Shown in pieces: positions 1-8,578 of a stretch of DNA of 31,258 nucleotides. The stretch's first letter is position 1. The number at the start of each line of letters is the position of its first letter. The notes beneath the pieces are model-generated. The model saw nothing but the letters and a program-made list of their open reading frames with translations, searched no databases and was not told the origin of the DNA. A program made the position numbers and the translations under genes. The stretch is from CAILAD01 sp964397085 (GTDB lineage Bacteria; Patescibacteriota; Saccharimonadia; CAILAD01; BJGX01): the NCBI GenBank assembly GCA_964397085.1, contig CAYNHH010000007.1, forward strand, positions 1 through 31,258, in the 5' to 3' direction.

Positions 1-53
1 ACGAAACCAAAGAGCATAACAAGAATGAGAATAATAAGTAGTAGTGTAATCAT
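1..53 (-). CDS. Partial membrane protein, N-terminus only
   Basis: A minus-strand reading frame starts at the ATG at 51-53 and runs off the left edge of the window. The 17 visible residues (MITLLLIILILVMLFGF) are almost all hydrophobic, so this is the first transmembrane segment or an uncleaved signal anchor. A perfect TATAAT lies at 63-68 on the minus strand, 9 bases before the ATG. No Shine-Dalgarno site is visible, so the mRNA may be leaderless. The family cannot be named from this fragment. Confidence 0.5.
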   Translation of the reverse strand, partial: MITLLLIILILVMLFGF

Positions 54-119
54 AATCTACTTATTATACCGCGAAAACATACGAACACAATACGAATACT
101 CAACAAATTTACAAATCTA

Positions 120-473
120 TTAGAACTCTTCGGTCAAAAGACGCTTGAGTGTGTTAAATACTGCAAGTACAAAAAACACAAAGGTTAGGATGAGTAACCC
201 AGTTTGTAGATATATAACCAGCAAAAACCATACTCCACTGGGTGTTGATTCACCTCTAAATAGGACGTTGTATATCAAGAATTTGACCACTTGTGCAAGC
301 ATAAAGCTGGCAAGCATGTACAATAAGTACTTCTTAGCACGAGTCATAGAAAGTTTCTGCATCCGCTCTCTCGATCGTATGCTCATCTTCTTTGCTTTAC
401 TATACCCGGAACCACCAAGCTCTATTTGCTCTGTAGTGTTCCTATTGGTGATTACACGTTTTTTTGATTTCAT
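120..473 (-). CDS. Small two-helix membrane protein, unknown function
   Basis: This is a 117-residue protein of no family I recognise. The first ~48 residues are strongly basic and hydrophilic (KSKKRV near the start, then SIRSRERMQK). Two hydrophobic segments follow at about 49-71 and 82-107, separated by a short loop (FRGESTPSG), and the protein ends in a short charged tail. Basic residues before the first helix suggest a cytoplasmic N-terminus. The start ATG is 9 bases downstream of a perfect TATAAT on the minus strand (483-488), with no Shine-Dalgarno site between them, so the message is probably leaderless. A longer overlapping antisense frame exists but looks like a shadow because it lacks a coherent hydrophobicity pattern. 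Confidence 0.65.
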   Translation of the reverse strand: MKSKKRVITNRNTTEQIELGGSGYSKAKKMSIRSRERMQKLSMTRAKKYLLYMLASFMLAQVVKFLIYNVLFRGESTPSGVWFLLVIYLQTGLLILTFVFFVLAVFNTLKRLLTEEF

Positions 474-482
474 AATACCTAT

Positions 483-488
483 ATTATA
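483..488 (-). promoter_or_regulatory. -10 element of the 117-aa membrane protein gene
   Basis: TATAAT on the minus strand ends 9 bases before the ATG at 473. A transcript starting 6-8 bases after the -10 would begin at or next to the start codon. No convincing -35 is visible. Confidence 0.55.
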
Positions 489-674
489 GCATTATTATAG
501 TGATATTGCAATAGTATTGCATAAATATGCCACGAAATTTTGAATATTTCGCTAGATAATGGGCCATTCTACCGATGTGGTATATACACGTAAGTATTTA
601 AGACTACTGATTTTTTTCTTTGGTGGCGGGAAAATATACATTGCAAGTAATAATATATTGCATACATATTATAT

Positions 675-1190
675 TCATCGCATCCACCACGGTGTTTGTA
701 GTCGTACTGTATACTTTTTGGAAGTTGATCGACGCTTTACTAACGGCTCATTTGGAAAATATCTCTGAACGATCGATACCCAACTATCTTTGAGCCAAAT
801 TTGTTGTTGAATATACATCTCTTCTAGCCCTCTTTCAGCAAATTCCTTACGAATTACCCCACCACTATGCGGATGTCGTTGTTTTTGCTCTAGAGGCGAG
901 TTAAATCCGTGGGCATAATGTGTCATTTCGTGTACAATTGTTGCCACCACTACGTACTCTGGCACCTCCATATCTTGATATAACGGATTAATTGTAATGA
1001 TTGAGCTCTTACGATCACGAGGATCGAGACTTATCGAACCAAGACGTCGTTTGGCTTTCCTACCATATCGTATATGGACATCATTTTTTTGTTCTACATC
1101 TATGAAATGCTTGTACCATATATCAGCCAGAAGACTTTCTAGCCATTCTTGATCGCGAATACTATCTTCAACAAGCATTTTGGTCTTCAT
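675..1190 (-). CDS. SprT-like zinc metalloprotease domain protein
   Basis: This 171-residue protein has a central HEMTH zinc-binding motif (residues ~87-91, HExxH). A further histidine pair follows in the segment RHPHSGG (~105-111), where SprT-type proteases place their third ligand. The N-terminal part is a beta-rich SprT-like lead-in (DVHIRYGRKAKRRLGSISLDP). SprT/Spartan domains in other organisms cleave proteins, including DNA-protein crosslinks, but many small bacterial members are uncharacterised. The start codon overlaps the TGA of the upstream helicase gene in an ATGA at 1187-1190, so the two are co-transcribed and probably translationally coupled. A helicase-nuclease next to a Spartan-like protease is suggestive of DNA repair, which is an inference from context. 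No terminator is obvious downstream. Confidence 0.75.
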   Translation of the reverse strand: MKTKMLVEDSIRDQEWLESLLADIWYKHFIDVEQKNDVHIRYGRKAKRRLGSISLDPRDRKSSIITINPLYQDMEVPEYVVVATIVHEMTHYAHGFNSPLEQKQRHPHSGGVIRKEFAERGLEEMYIQQQIWLKDSWVSIVQRYFPNEPLVKRRSTSKKYTVRLQTPWWMR

Positions 1191-4018
1191 AGCATCTTGT
1201 CAAACCGCAGTCTGCTCCCACCAATCTCCGAAAATTGATTATTCTTGATCCCTGTCACCACCCTATCAAGTAGCACCATGGTCTTTTCATGGTCAATCGT
1301 CTGAGAAGTAGCAAGAATATCATGTTCCACGAAGTATAAACTAGTGCTGTCGACAGCCATTTGATGAGTTTTTTCCCATGCCAGTGCATATATCTTCATC
1401 TGTACGCTTTCCTTGAGTTTCTTCTCAGCGTTCTTCATAGTATCTACCGACCCAGTCTTGAAGTCACGTACCTCTACCTTACCATCTCGGTCATATACCG
1501 CATCATATCTTCCGTTAATCTTAAGTTTGAGTTGATCTAGCTTCAGCTGAAACTCTTTTTCGATATATTGTGGTATGTCATTATTCGATTCTTCTCGAGA
1601 ATAAAATGCCTGTAAGACCTTTTTGCCTCTAGCAAACTGGTCCTTCTCATGTTGTAGTGATACAAATCCTTCACTATTCCAGCTATTCTCAAAGATCTGA
1701 AATACTTCACTGAATTGAATCTTCTTATGTTGAAGTCGAGCTACATAGTAGGTTTCGATAGCAGCATGGATTGCAGAACCATACACTAGTGTATGAAACG
1801 GGCCCTTGGGTAGACTAAGGACATGAAAGTACCAAAATTCTTTAGGTGAGCGCAGGTAATCTGCAATTTGATTGGTAGAAAGATGCAACCAACCGTCTTT
1901 AGTAATAAAACTCGCAAGCGGATCTTTAAATGTAACTGGGAGCTTTTCAAAGTTTTTAAGGCTATCCAAAGCGAGTGCCTGGTTTCCTGCCGGTACAACG
2001 AAGCTTTGTTGCGTTGCTTCTTGAATAAAGCGAGACGGTTTCTTCATGCGTTTACCACCATGGTCATAAGATGCGCTCAGGTATAAATACTGTTTTGCTC
2101 GAGTTATGCCAACATAAAATAATCTACGTTCTTCATGTATGTGCCAAGGTACTTTGTTGTCTGCTTTTGACAGCAGACCATCCGGCATACGTATTTTTTC
2201 AGACATATTTTTGGCCGGAAAAGTCTGCTCTGTAAGATCTATCATGCAAACGGCAGTAAACTCCAAACCTTTAGCCTTGTGTAATGTCATGATCTGTACC
2301 GCATCTACATCAAGCGGTGATGTTTGTATCATTATATCAACGTCACTCTCTCGTATACCCACCAAATAGCTCCAGAGAGCATATATATGCGGATCAGAAT
2401 TAGCTCTTTCAAAATCTCTCACAAGATTAAAAAACTGAGTAATATTTTGTATCTGAATAACAGGTTTGGGGTCTTTTTCAGCTAACGATACTAACCTATC
2501 CAGATAACCAGAGGCTTTTAGAAATTCATACACCACTTGTCCGGCATTTCCTGCTTGCGCAATAGCCCGAAAACTGGAGATTGTGTCGAGAACAGTAAGG
2601 AAAGCCTCTGGAAGATCTGTTTGTTCAAGCAAGTAAGCCTCTAGCGGTTGGTGTACCCGCGCAGCAGCCGCGCTAAAGCCAGCTATTTGATCAAGAGGGA
2701 TATTATACAGATCTGATGCGAGCAAGCCATATAGGGCCGCTGAAGCACTTGGGTCTGAAAGGACATGAATGAAGTTTATCAAAACTTTTATCTCTGCCTG
2801 CTCGAATAGATTCTGACTCTCAGACACAACATATGGGATCGAGTTTTTCTGCAAAACATGCGCCACCTCTATTGCTTGATTATTCTTACGAAGCAAAACC
2901 GCAATTTCAGAATATGGCACTTTGTTTTTCTGCTTGAAATACAGAATTTTATCTGCCAAGGCATTCATTTCAGTGACAGATGTATCTGATATCTGCACAT
3001 CAACATCTGAGGCTATCTTAGAATTGCCTGTCAATTTTTTGCTGATATTATTCTCAATTTCTAGTCTGTAGGGATTATTATTCTGAATCAGATTATATGA
3101 GCTATCAAGTACTTTCTGCGATGAGCGATAATTCTGCTGTAATACAATTTGTTTTGCATCAGGGTAGTCAGTGGTAAAGCTAATGATATTCGATATAGCC
3201 GCGCCCCTAAATCGATATATTGACTGATCATCATCACCTACCACCATTATATTTTGATGTTTTTTTGACAATAATTTCAATAAATAGCTCTGAGAATAAT
3301 TAGTATCTTGGTATTCATCTACCAATATATATTGATATTTCTCTTGCAAAAAATGTAGTATTTTGGGAAATTGTTCCAATAGACGAATCACTTGCATGAT
3401 CTGATCACCATAATCAATCATACCTCTCTCGAGGCATTCTTTTTGATAGGCAGTATATATCAGTGACAACTCATTAATTCTCTGGGATTCCTGGTCATCT
3501 TCTTTTTTGGCCTGTAGCGCAACGAATTTGGCAAATTCTTTATCAGAAATATTCTCGTCTTTCAGTCGAGATATAAATTGTAAAAGTGCACTTACTAAGC
3601 TAAATGGATCAGACGGCTTCTTGTGATACTCCAAATCAATACTATCAATTACTTGTCGCATTACAATTGCTTGTTGAAAATTTGACATCACCACAAAATC
3701 AGATGGCAACCCCAACTCAAACCCATATTCTCGCAATATCTTATCGCCGAGAGCATGAAATGTGAGGATATCACTGTCTACGTATCCAAATGGCAATAAT
3801 CCTTCCACACGGTCTTGCATCTCCGCTGCGGCTTTCTCTGTAAATGTCAATGCAAGAATAGACTCAGCCGGGATCTTTTCGGTAAGTAATAAGTTGGCTA
3901 TGCGCATACTTATTACAGCGGTCTTACCCGTACCAGCTCCCGCCACTACCAATGCAGGCCCAGTACCATGTAAAACCGCCTGCTTCTGTGCAGCATTCAA
4001 CTTTGTCTTATCCACCAT
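1187..4018 (-). CDS. UvrD/PcrA-type superfamily 1 helicase with C-terminal PD-(D/E)XK nuclease domain
   Basis: The 943-residue protein carries all the SF1A helicase motifs: Walker A AGAGTGKT (26-33), motif II LVDEYQDTN (232-240), motif III GDDDQSIYRFRGA (261-273), motif IV QNYRSS (295-300), then TLHKAKGLEF and VGITRAKQ further on. After the helicase core comes a RecB/AddB-like nuclease module with GSAIHAAIE and, about 100 residues from the C-terminus, the catalytic EVRDFKTGS. It is therefore a single-chain helicase-nuclease, as in many actinobacterial and CPR UvrD/REP proteins. It unwinds DNA 3' to 5' and probably processes double-strand ends or repair intermediates. TATAAT (minus strand, 4027-4032) lies 8 bases before the ATG with no Shine-Dalgarno site, pointing to a leaderless mRNA. 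The gene's stop overlaps the start of the SprT-like gene. Confidence 0.9.
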   Translation of the reverse strand: MVDKTKLNAAQKQAVLHGTGPALVVAGAGTGKTAVISMRIANLLLTEKIPAESILALTFTEKAAAEMQDRVEGLLPFGYVDSDILTFHALGDKILREYGFELGLPSDFVVMSNFQQAIVMRQVIDSIDLEYHKKPSDPFSLVSALLQFISRLKDENISDKEFAKFVALQAKKEDDQESQRINELSLIYTAYQKECLERGMIDYGDQIMQVIRLLEQFPKILHFLQEKYQYILVDEYQDTNYSQSYLLKLLSKKHQNIMVVGDDDQSIYRFRGAAISNIISFTTDYPDAKQIVLQQNYRSSQKVLDSSYNLIQNNNPYRLEIENNISKKLTGNSKIASDVDVQISDTSVTEMNALADKILYFKQKNKVPYSEIAVLLRKNNQAIEVAHVLQKNSIPYVVSESQNLFEQAEIKVLINFIHVLSDPSASAALYGLLASDLYNIPLDQIAGFSAAAARVHQPLEAYLLEQTDLPEAFLTVLDTISSFRAIAQAGNAGQVVYEFLKASGYLDRLVSLAEKDPKPVIQIQNITQFFNLVRDFERANSDPHIYALWSYLVGIRESDVDIMIQTSPLDVDAVQIMTLHKAKGLEFTAVCMIDLTEQTFPAKNMSEKIRMPDGLLSKADNKVPWHIHEERRLFYVGITRAKQYLYLSASYDHGGKRMKKPSRFIQEATQQSFVVPAGNQALALDSLKNFEKLPVTFKDPLASFITKDGWLHLSTNQIADYLRSPKEFWYFHVLSLPKGPFHTLVYGSAIHAAIETYYVARLQHKKIQFSEVFQIFENSWNSEGFVSLQHEKDQFARGKKVLQAFYSREESNNDIPQYIEKEFQLKLDQLKLKINGRYDAVYDRDGKVEVRDFKTGSVDTMKNAEKKLKESVQMKIYALAWEKTHQMAVDSTSLYFVEHDILATSQTIDHEKTMVLLDRVVTGIKNNQFSEIGGSRLRFDKML

Positions 4019-4026
4019 ATAGACTC

Positions 4027-4032
4027 ATTATA
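4027..4032 (-). promoter_or_regulatory. -10 element of the helicase-nuclease/SprT operon
   Basis: Perfect TATAAT on the minus strand, separated from the helicase ATG at 4018 by 8 bases. It lies in the 87-base divergent gap between this operon and the plus-strand gene at 4106. Confidence 0.6.
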
Positions 4033-4105
4033 CCTCTCAACCTACTCTGGTGATAGATCTTAAGAGATGATATGCTCTAGGTAGAAAGAATTGCGAGGAA
4101 GAGAC

Positions 4106-6103
4106 ATGCAGCATTTTGAGGTAATCAAGCCAACTATTAGTCCTGATAATCATACGCAGACATTTGTGTATAGTTTCACATCTCCATCTGAAGATCTGCC
4201 AACAGAAGAAAATATCTACACTATCCTTACTATATGGTCTCAACCAGATGATCTCAGACAAATAGCTACTCAGATAAAAGAAGTATTTTCTACTATATAT
4301 TATGAAGATGTCACCGGTGGCTCATCAGAGCTAAGATTCAAAAAGTCTCTTCAAGGAATCAATAAAGGTCTTACAGAAATCAATCTATATTATCATAAGC
4401 TCGAAAAACGCTTTCATATCGAGGGTCTAATAGTGGTTGTATCTGATAATACATTACTCATAAGTAGTATTGGTGATGTTCAGGCATACAAGATCGGCTC
4501 GGATTCAATCATGGCCGTCGTCGACAGCCACAAAAAATCACAGCATCAAAATATATTCTCAATAGTTGAAACAGTAAAGTTCTTACCGGGCGAGAAACTT
4601 ATCCTGACAAGTGCTCGATTCTCAGACCACATACCCAAGACTTTGCTCTACTCGTTCTTACAGCCAGACAACCCTATTACCTTCCAAGAGCTCAAGAGAC
4701 AGACGCATTCACTGCAGAATAGCCACTTAGGGGCGATATTTATTGAGAACAAATCTATAATTTCTAGCCAAGATAAAATAGCCACCAGTTCATCCCAAGC
4801 TGTTGATACTCCCGAGCCACTAAAAACAGTAGATAAGCCAAGTATATTCAAAAAGTCACTCAAAAAAGTACAGGACATTGTAAAAAAATCTACAAAAGTC
4901 ATAAATACATACTTTATCCGCCCTCTCAAAAAACAATTTAAGCGATTATGGAATACTTTGTGGAGTAAATATATCAACCCTAATCCACTAATACCACTTG
5001 TAGTATTAGGATTAAGTATAGTTATTATAGTTGTGCTATTTGGATATTTCAGCTGGTACAATCCTCACAATCAAAATCTCAAAAATACCTACTCCAGCAT
5101 CGAACAAAGCTTACAAACCGCCCAGTCTCAAATCAAAAATAATCAAAAATCAGCTGCTCTCACCACTCTCGATCAAACAAGACAAAAAATCAATGCAGTT
5201 TCACCCAAAGATCAGCAAACACTCAATAAAATCCAGTCACAAGACAAAAAGCCTACTCTCAACGATCTCCAAAATACTATTTCACAGCTAGAAGATCAGC
5301 TAAAGGGCATTACTCGAGTATCAGCCGCAACTCTCTATCAAAACCCCAAGGCCGGTGCCAGCTACTCTTCTCTGGCACTTCTTGGTGAAAACGTGTATGC
5401 AGTCAATAGTTCTACTGGTGAAATTACTGCGAGTGCCAAGAATGCCTCTACTTCTAAGACAATCGGATCAAACCCAGAGCTCAAAGGTACGCTATCCCTC
5501 ACACCAAGTGCCGTATCAAACTCACTGTTCGCTCTCACGTCAGATAGCGTATATCAGATCAAGCCTGATGGCACCATCACCAAGCAATCAACTACATCAT
5601 CAAGCTGGCCTTCTTCAGTTGCTATTGCGGCATATCTACAAAATATTTATCTTCTGAGTCCTTCAGACAATCAAATTTACCGTTTTACCAAATCATCATC
5701 TGGTTTTGGTGCTAAAACTGCCTATCTTAAGAAAACACCCTCGGGTCTTCTTGTTGATGCCACCAGCCTTAGTGTCACTGGCAATGTTTTTGTTGCCAAG
5801 CGCAACGGCGATATACTCTTATTTGACCAAGGTAATCAAAAAGACTTCCAGATTTCAGGTAAACCAACAGATATGATAGATATTAGTGAAATAGTCTATA
5901 CTGAGCTACCAGATCAGCTCATTGTGCTTAATCCTATCAAGAAAGCCTTTATTTTACTTGCACTAAAAGACACTGGCGCCGAGTATATAAAAGAAGTAAT
6001 AGTAAACTCAACATCAGATATTTCCTCCTTTGGATACGATGCAAAAGACAAAAATGTATATTTTACAACGAATAATCAAATTCAAAAATTTACACTGCAA
6101 TAG
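4106..6103 (+). CDS. Large single-pass membrane protein with PP2C-like N-terminal domain and extracytoplasmic propeller-like region
   Basis: The protein has 665 residues from the ATG at 4106, which follows a purine-rich GAGGAAGAG stretch. A TTG 15 bases upstream is a weaker start. Residues ~1-215 resemble a degenerate PP2C phosphatase fold (IEGLIVVVSDNTLLISSIGDVQAYKI, then GEKLILTSARFSDHI). The metal-binding aspartates are not convincingly present, so catalysis is doubtful. A basic lysine-rich linker (~240-292) leads to one transmembrane helix at ~294-318 (LIPLVVLGLSIVIIVVLFGY). A coiled coil follows (~325-400, Gln/Lys/Ser rich). The C-terminal half is repeated short beta units (VYQIKPDGTI, IYRFTKSSSG, NGDILLFDQG) that look like a beta-propeller outside the membrane. 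The layout suggests a sensor linking outside and inside, which is inference. No family name is offered. Confidence 0.75.
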   Translation: MQHFEVIKPTISPDNHTQTFVYSFTSPSEDLPTEENIYTILTIWSQPDDLRQIATQIKEVFSTIYYEDVTGGSSELRFKKSLQGINKGLTEINLYYHKLEKRFHIEGLIVVVSDNTLLISSIGDVQAYKIGSDSIMAVVDSHKKSQHQNIFSIVETVKFLPGEKLILTSARFSDHIPKTLLYSFLQPDNPITFQELKRQTHSLQNSHLGAIFIENKSIISSQDKIATSSSQAVDTPEPLKTVDKPSIFKKSLKKVQDIVKKSTKVINTYFIRPLKKQFKRLWNTLWSKYINPNPLIPLVVLGLSIVIIVVLFGYFSWYNPHNQNLKNTYSSIEQSLQTAQSQIKNNQKSAALTTLDQTRQKINAVSPKDQQTLNKIQSQDKKPTLNDLQNTISQLEDQLKGITRVSAATLYQNPKAGASYSSLALLGENVYAVNSSTGEITASAKNASTSKTIGSNPELKGTLSLTPSAVSNSLFALTSDSVYQIKPDGTITKQSTTSSSWPSSVAIAAYLQNIYLLSPSDNQIYRFTKSSSGFGAKTAYLKKTPSGLLVDATSLSVTGNVFVAKRNGDILLFDQGNQKDFQISGKPTDMIDISEIVYTELPDQLIVLNPIKKAFILLALKDTGAEYIKEVIVNSTSDISSFGYDAKDKNVYFTTNNQIQKFTLQ

Positions 6104-6136
6104 ACTCAACTCAGCTAGCTCAAGTAAACAACCTCG

Positions 6137-7840
6137 CTACATTTTTTCAGGCATTTTTAGACCCATTGCGTCAAAACAAACTTTTACCACCCGTAGGCAA
6201 GTGTCGTTGATAAGCAGTCTATTGGCACGAACTACATCATCCTCTATGACCTTATGAGTATGATAAAAGCTATTGTATATTCTACACAATTCATAGCAGT
6301 AATTAGCCACATCACTTGGTTGGAAATGAACAACAGCTCCAATTAACACTTCATTCACTCGACTCACCTGTAGTAAGAGTTCAATTTCATCTGCGTCTAG
6401 CTCTTCTGTAGTTACTTCAGGCTTATCTGTTGCATGCTCTTCACCGGCTCGTTCAATAGCTTGCATGCGTACAGCAGAATAAGCCAAGTAAGGAGCGCTA
6501 TTACCTTCAAGGCTCAACATACTATCCCAGTCAAAATGTATATTTGACTGCCTGTTTTGCTTGAGAATGTTATATTTGAGTGCATTTATCGCCAACACGT
6601 CAGTGAGCACATGTTCTTCAGGTTTAGACAGGTCCTTAGCTAGAATTACTATCTGTTCTGCTACCCGTTTTTTTGTTTCAGCTATAAGATCTTCTACCAA
6701 GATAATATTGCCTTTTCTTGTGCTCATACTGCCATCAGCAAACTGCATGCGACCAAACATAACATGTACATTCTCGGCGTTGGTCAGACCAAGCTTGGCC
6801 GATACTTCATATACTTGCTTCATCTGTAGGCTCTGGGCAACATCTACAACATTTACCATATAATCTGGGTGCCAGGTCTTCTCCCAGTAAGCCACACGCG
6901 CCAAATCTCTAGTAAGATACAGACTTGTACCATCTTTTTTTCGAATTAATGCTGGTGGCTCATCTGGATTATCAGTCTCACAGACCAAAGCACCTTGGCT
7001 TTCTACAAAAATCCCTTTTTCTACACCAAGAGCAATAATTGCTTCAATCTTATCCTCATAAAAACTTTCGCCGTTATAATAATCAAACTCCACCCCCAGC
7101 TCGTCATAAAGCGCCAACATAGTCGTCATACTCCAACCCTGGATCTTTTTTAGCAAGGCACGGTTTTCAGCATCACCCTCTTCGAGTTTTTTGTATTCTG
7201 CCCTACCTGCATCATCAAGTGTTTCATCAGATTCAGCTTCAATATGAAAATGTACATAGAGCTTGAGGAGCTCAGCCACAGGATTGGCTTCAATCACCTG
7301 CATATCACCCCAAGTCTTAACCGCATGTATCAACTTTCCAAATTGCGTACCCATATCACCAACGAAATTATCAGCTATGACCTCGTAGCCAGATTGTAGG
7401 TAAAGACGCTTTATAGAGTCTCCAATGACCGTAGAAAGTAAATGATGTACGCCCATGGGCTTACCTATATTGGGGTGGGAGTAATCAATGATCATTTTCT
7501 TGTCTTGCCCAAAATTCTTTGCAGAAGCAAGTACGTCCACATATACCGACCTTAGATCTTGTAGTAACATTTGGTCATGCAACTCAATATTTACAAATCC
7601 AGGCTTCTGAACTTCAACTTTTGCAAATTCAGGACGCTTTTCTAAAATATGAGCAAGTTTTTGTGCAATTTCAAGAGGTGATTGCTTTAAGATTTTACTA
7701 CTCGAAAGCGCAATATTTGTAGCAAAATGCCCAAACTGTAAGTCACAGTATTCTACTTGTACTGCTATGTTGTTATCTGGAAAACCCCTTGAAAAGGCAT
7801 CTTCAACAATAGTCTGGACTTGGCTCTTAAGAGTTTTCAT
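6137..7840 (-). CDS. argS: Arginyl-tRNA synthetase
   Basis: The enzyme charges tRNA-Arg with arginine. The ATG at 7840 gives 567 residues, the usual ArgRS size. An in-frame upstream extension is rejected because it contains the promoter. An ArgRS N-terminal domain is present, followed by the class I signature region DYSHPNIGKPMGVHHLLST. Later come the KMSK-like loop SMSTRKGN and the C-terminal DALR anticodon-binding domain starting around NSAPYLAYSAVRMQAIERA. The HIGH box reads GVHH where most ArgRS have HVGH, so the first histidine of the motif is replaced by glycine. TATAAT (minus strand, 7847-7852) lies 6 bases before the ATG, which predicts a leaderless mRNA. The gene is divergent from smpB (82 bases between starts) and convergent with the PP2C-like gene, 33 bases apart. 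Confidence 0.93.
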   Translation of the reverse strand: MKTLKSQVQTIVEDAFSRGFPDNNIAVQVEYCDLQFGHFATNIALSSSKILKQSPLEIAQKLAHILEKRPEFAKVEVQKPGFVNIELHDQMLLQDLRSVYVDVLASAKNFGQDKKMIIDYSHPNIGKPMGVHHLLSTVIGDSIKRLYLQSGYEVIADNFVGDMGTQFGKLIHAVKTWGDMQVIEANPVAELLKLYVHFHIEAESDETLDDAGRAEYKKLEEGDAENRALLKKIQGWSMTTMLALYDELGVEFDYYNGESFYEDKIEAIIALGVEKGIFVESQGALVCETDNPDEPPALIRKKDGTSLYLTRDLARVAYWEKTWHPDYMVNVVDVAQSLQMKQVYEVSAKLGLTNAENVHVMFGRMQFADGSMSTRKGNIILVEDLIAETKKRVAEQIVILAKDLSKPEEHVLTDVLAINALKYNILKQNRQSNIHFDWDSMLSLEGNSAPYLAYSAVRMQAIERAGEEHATDKPEVTTEELDADEIELLLQVSRVNEVLIGAVVHFQPSDVANYCYELCRIYNSFYHTHKVIEDDVVRANRLLINDTCLRVVKVCFDAMGLKMPEKM

Positions 7841-7846
7841 ACAGTA

Positions 7847-7852
7847 ATTATA
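7847..7852 (-). promoter_or_regulatory. -10 element of argS
   Basis: TATAAT on the minus strand followed by 6 bases and the argS ATG. The spacing would put the transcript 5' end at the start codon. Confidence 0.65.
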
Positions 7853-7910
7853 CTGTGACTTACATATATTCACCAGTACGAGACAAGTTTCAGAGCCAAA
7901 GCACTTAGCG

Positions 7911-7916
7911 TATAAT
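7911..7916 (+). promoter_or_regulatory. -10 element of smpB
   Basis: TATAAT followed by 6 bases and the smpB ATG at 7923. It mirrors the argS arrangement on the opposite strand. No good -35 hexamer at 16-18 bases upstream. Confidence 0.65.
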
Positions 7917-7922
7917 ACAGCT

Positions 7923-8378
7923 ATGAAGATTTTAGCCACCAACAGAAGAGCCCGTTATGACTACGAGATCACCGATACTCTTGTAGCCGGCTTAGTATTA
8001 GCCGGACATGAAGTAAAGAGCGTCAAACAAGGTGCAATCAGCCTAAAAGGTAGCTTTGTAAGCTTTCAGGGTGATGAAGCATACCTTACTAATGCACATA
8101 TCACCCAGTACAAACACGCATCAGGAGTGGCAGATTACGAGCCCACTGCAAGTCGCAAGTTGCTCTTACATCGTAAGGAGCTAGACCGTTTACTTGAAGA
8201 GATTAAGTCAGCCGGTAAAACTGCAGTACCTACAGCAGTAGGGCTAGAACGTGGGTTAGTAAAGGTTGAGATAGGCATAGGCCGTGGCAAAAAACACTAT
8301 GACAAGCGCGAAACCATCAAAAAACGTGACATGCTACGCGATGCGGGCCGCGAGGTCAAACCAAAGACTAAAAATTAG
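7923..8378 (+). CDS. smpB: SsrA-binding protein SmpB
   Basis: SmpB binds the tRNA-like part of tmRNA and delivers it to stalled ribosomes for trans-translation. The 151-residue length is normal. Family features are the N-terminal NRRARYDYEI, the oligonucleotide-binding beta barrel segment LVAGLVLAGHEVKSVKQG, the ISLKGSFV strand, and the basic C-terminal tail KHYDKRETIKKRDMLRDAGRE that enters the mRNA channel. Its RNA partner ssrA lies in the same window at 16019-16410. The ATG is 6 bases after TATAAT with no Shine-Dalgarno site, so the transcript is probably leaderless. No clear terminator follows. Confidence 0.95.
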   Translation: MKILATNRRARYDYEITDTLVAGLVLAGHEVKSVKQGAISLKGSFVSFQGDEAYLTNAHITQYKHASGVADYEPTASRKLLLHRKELDRLLEEIKSAGKTAVPTAVGLERGLVKVEIGIGRGKKHYDKRETIKKRDMLRDAGREVKPKTKN

Positions 8379-8396
8379 CTCGTTTCATGTGTTAAT

Positions 8397-8578
8397 TTGC
8401 ATAAGTATATAATTCAATGCGTTTTATTTTTTTGCATATTTTTTACTTTTGATCTGTTGGTGATAAGTATTATTACATGTATTAAATGTTATAGCACAGT
8501 ATACATGTACTATTTAGTAAAAAACTCTTTACCCTCACCAAAAGGCTATGGTATGATCTTAAGCATAAGAGTAAAACT
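8397..8578. other. AT-rich gap between smpB and aldolase
   Basis: No coding pattern is credible here. The end of the gap carries TATGAT (8551-8556), about 22 bases before the aldolase ATG, which is a plausible -10 for that gene. The spacing leaves room for a short leader, unlike the leaderless genes nearby. Confidence 0.4.

Noticed and set aside
7841..7942. 34-residue N-terminal extension of ArgRS
   Set aside because: It contains the argS -10 element and overlaps the smpB promoter region. ArgRS family proteins start at the internal methionine.
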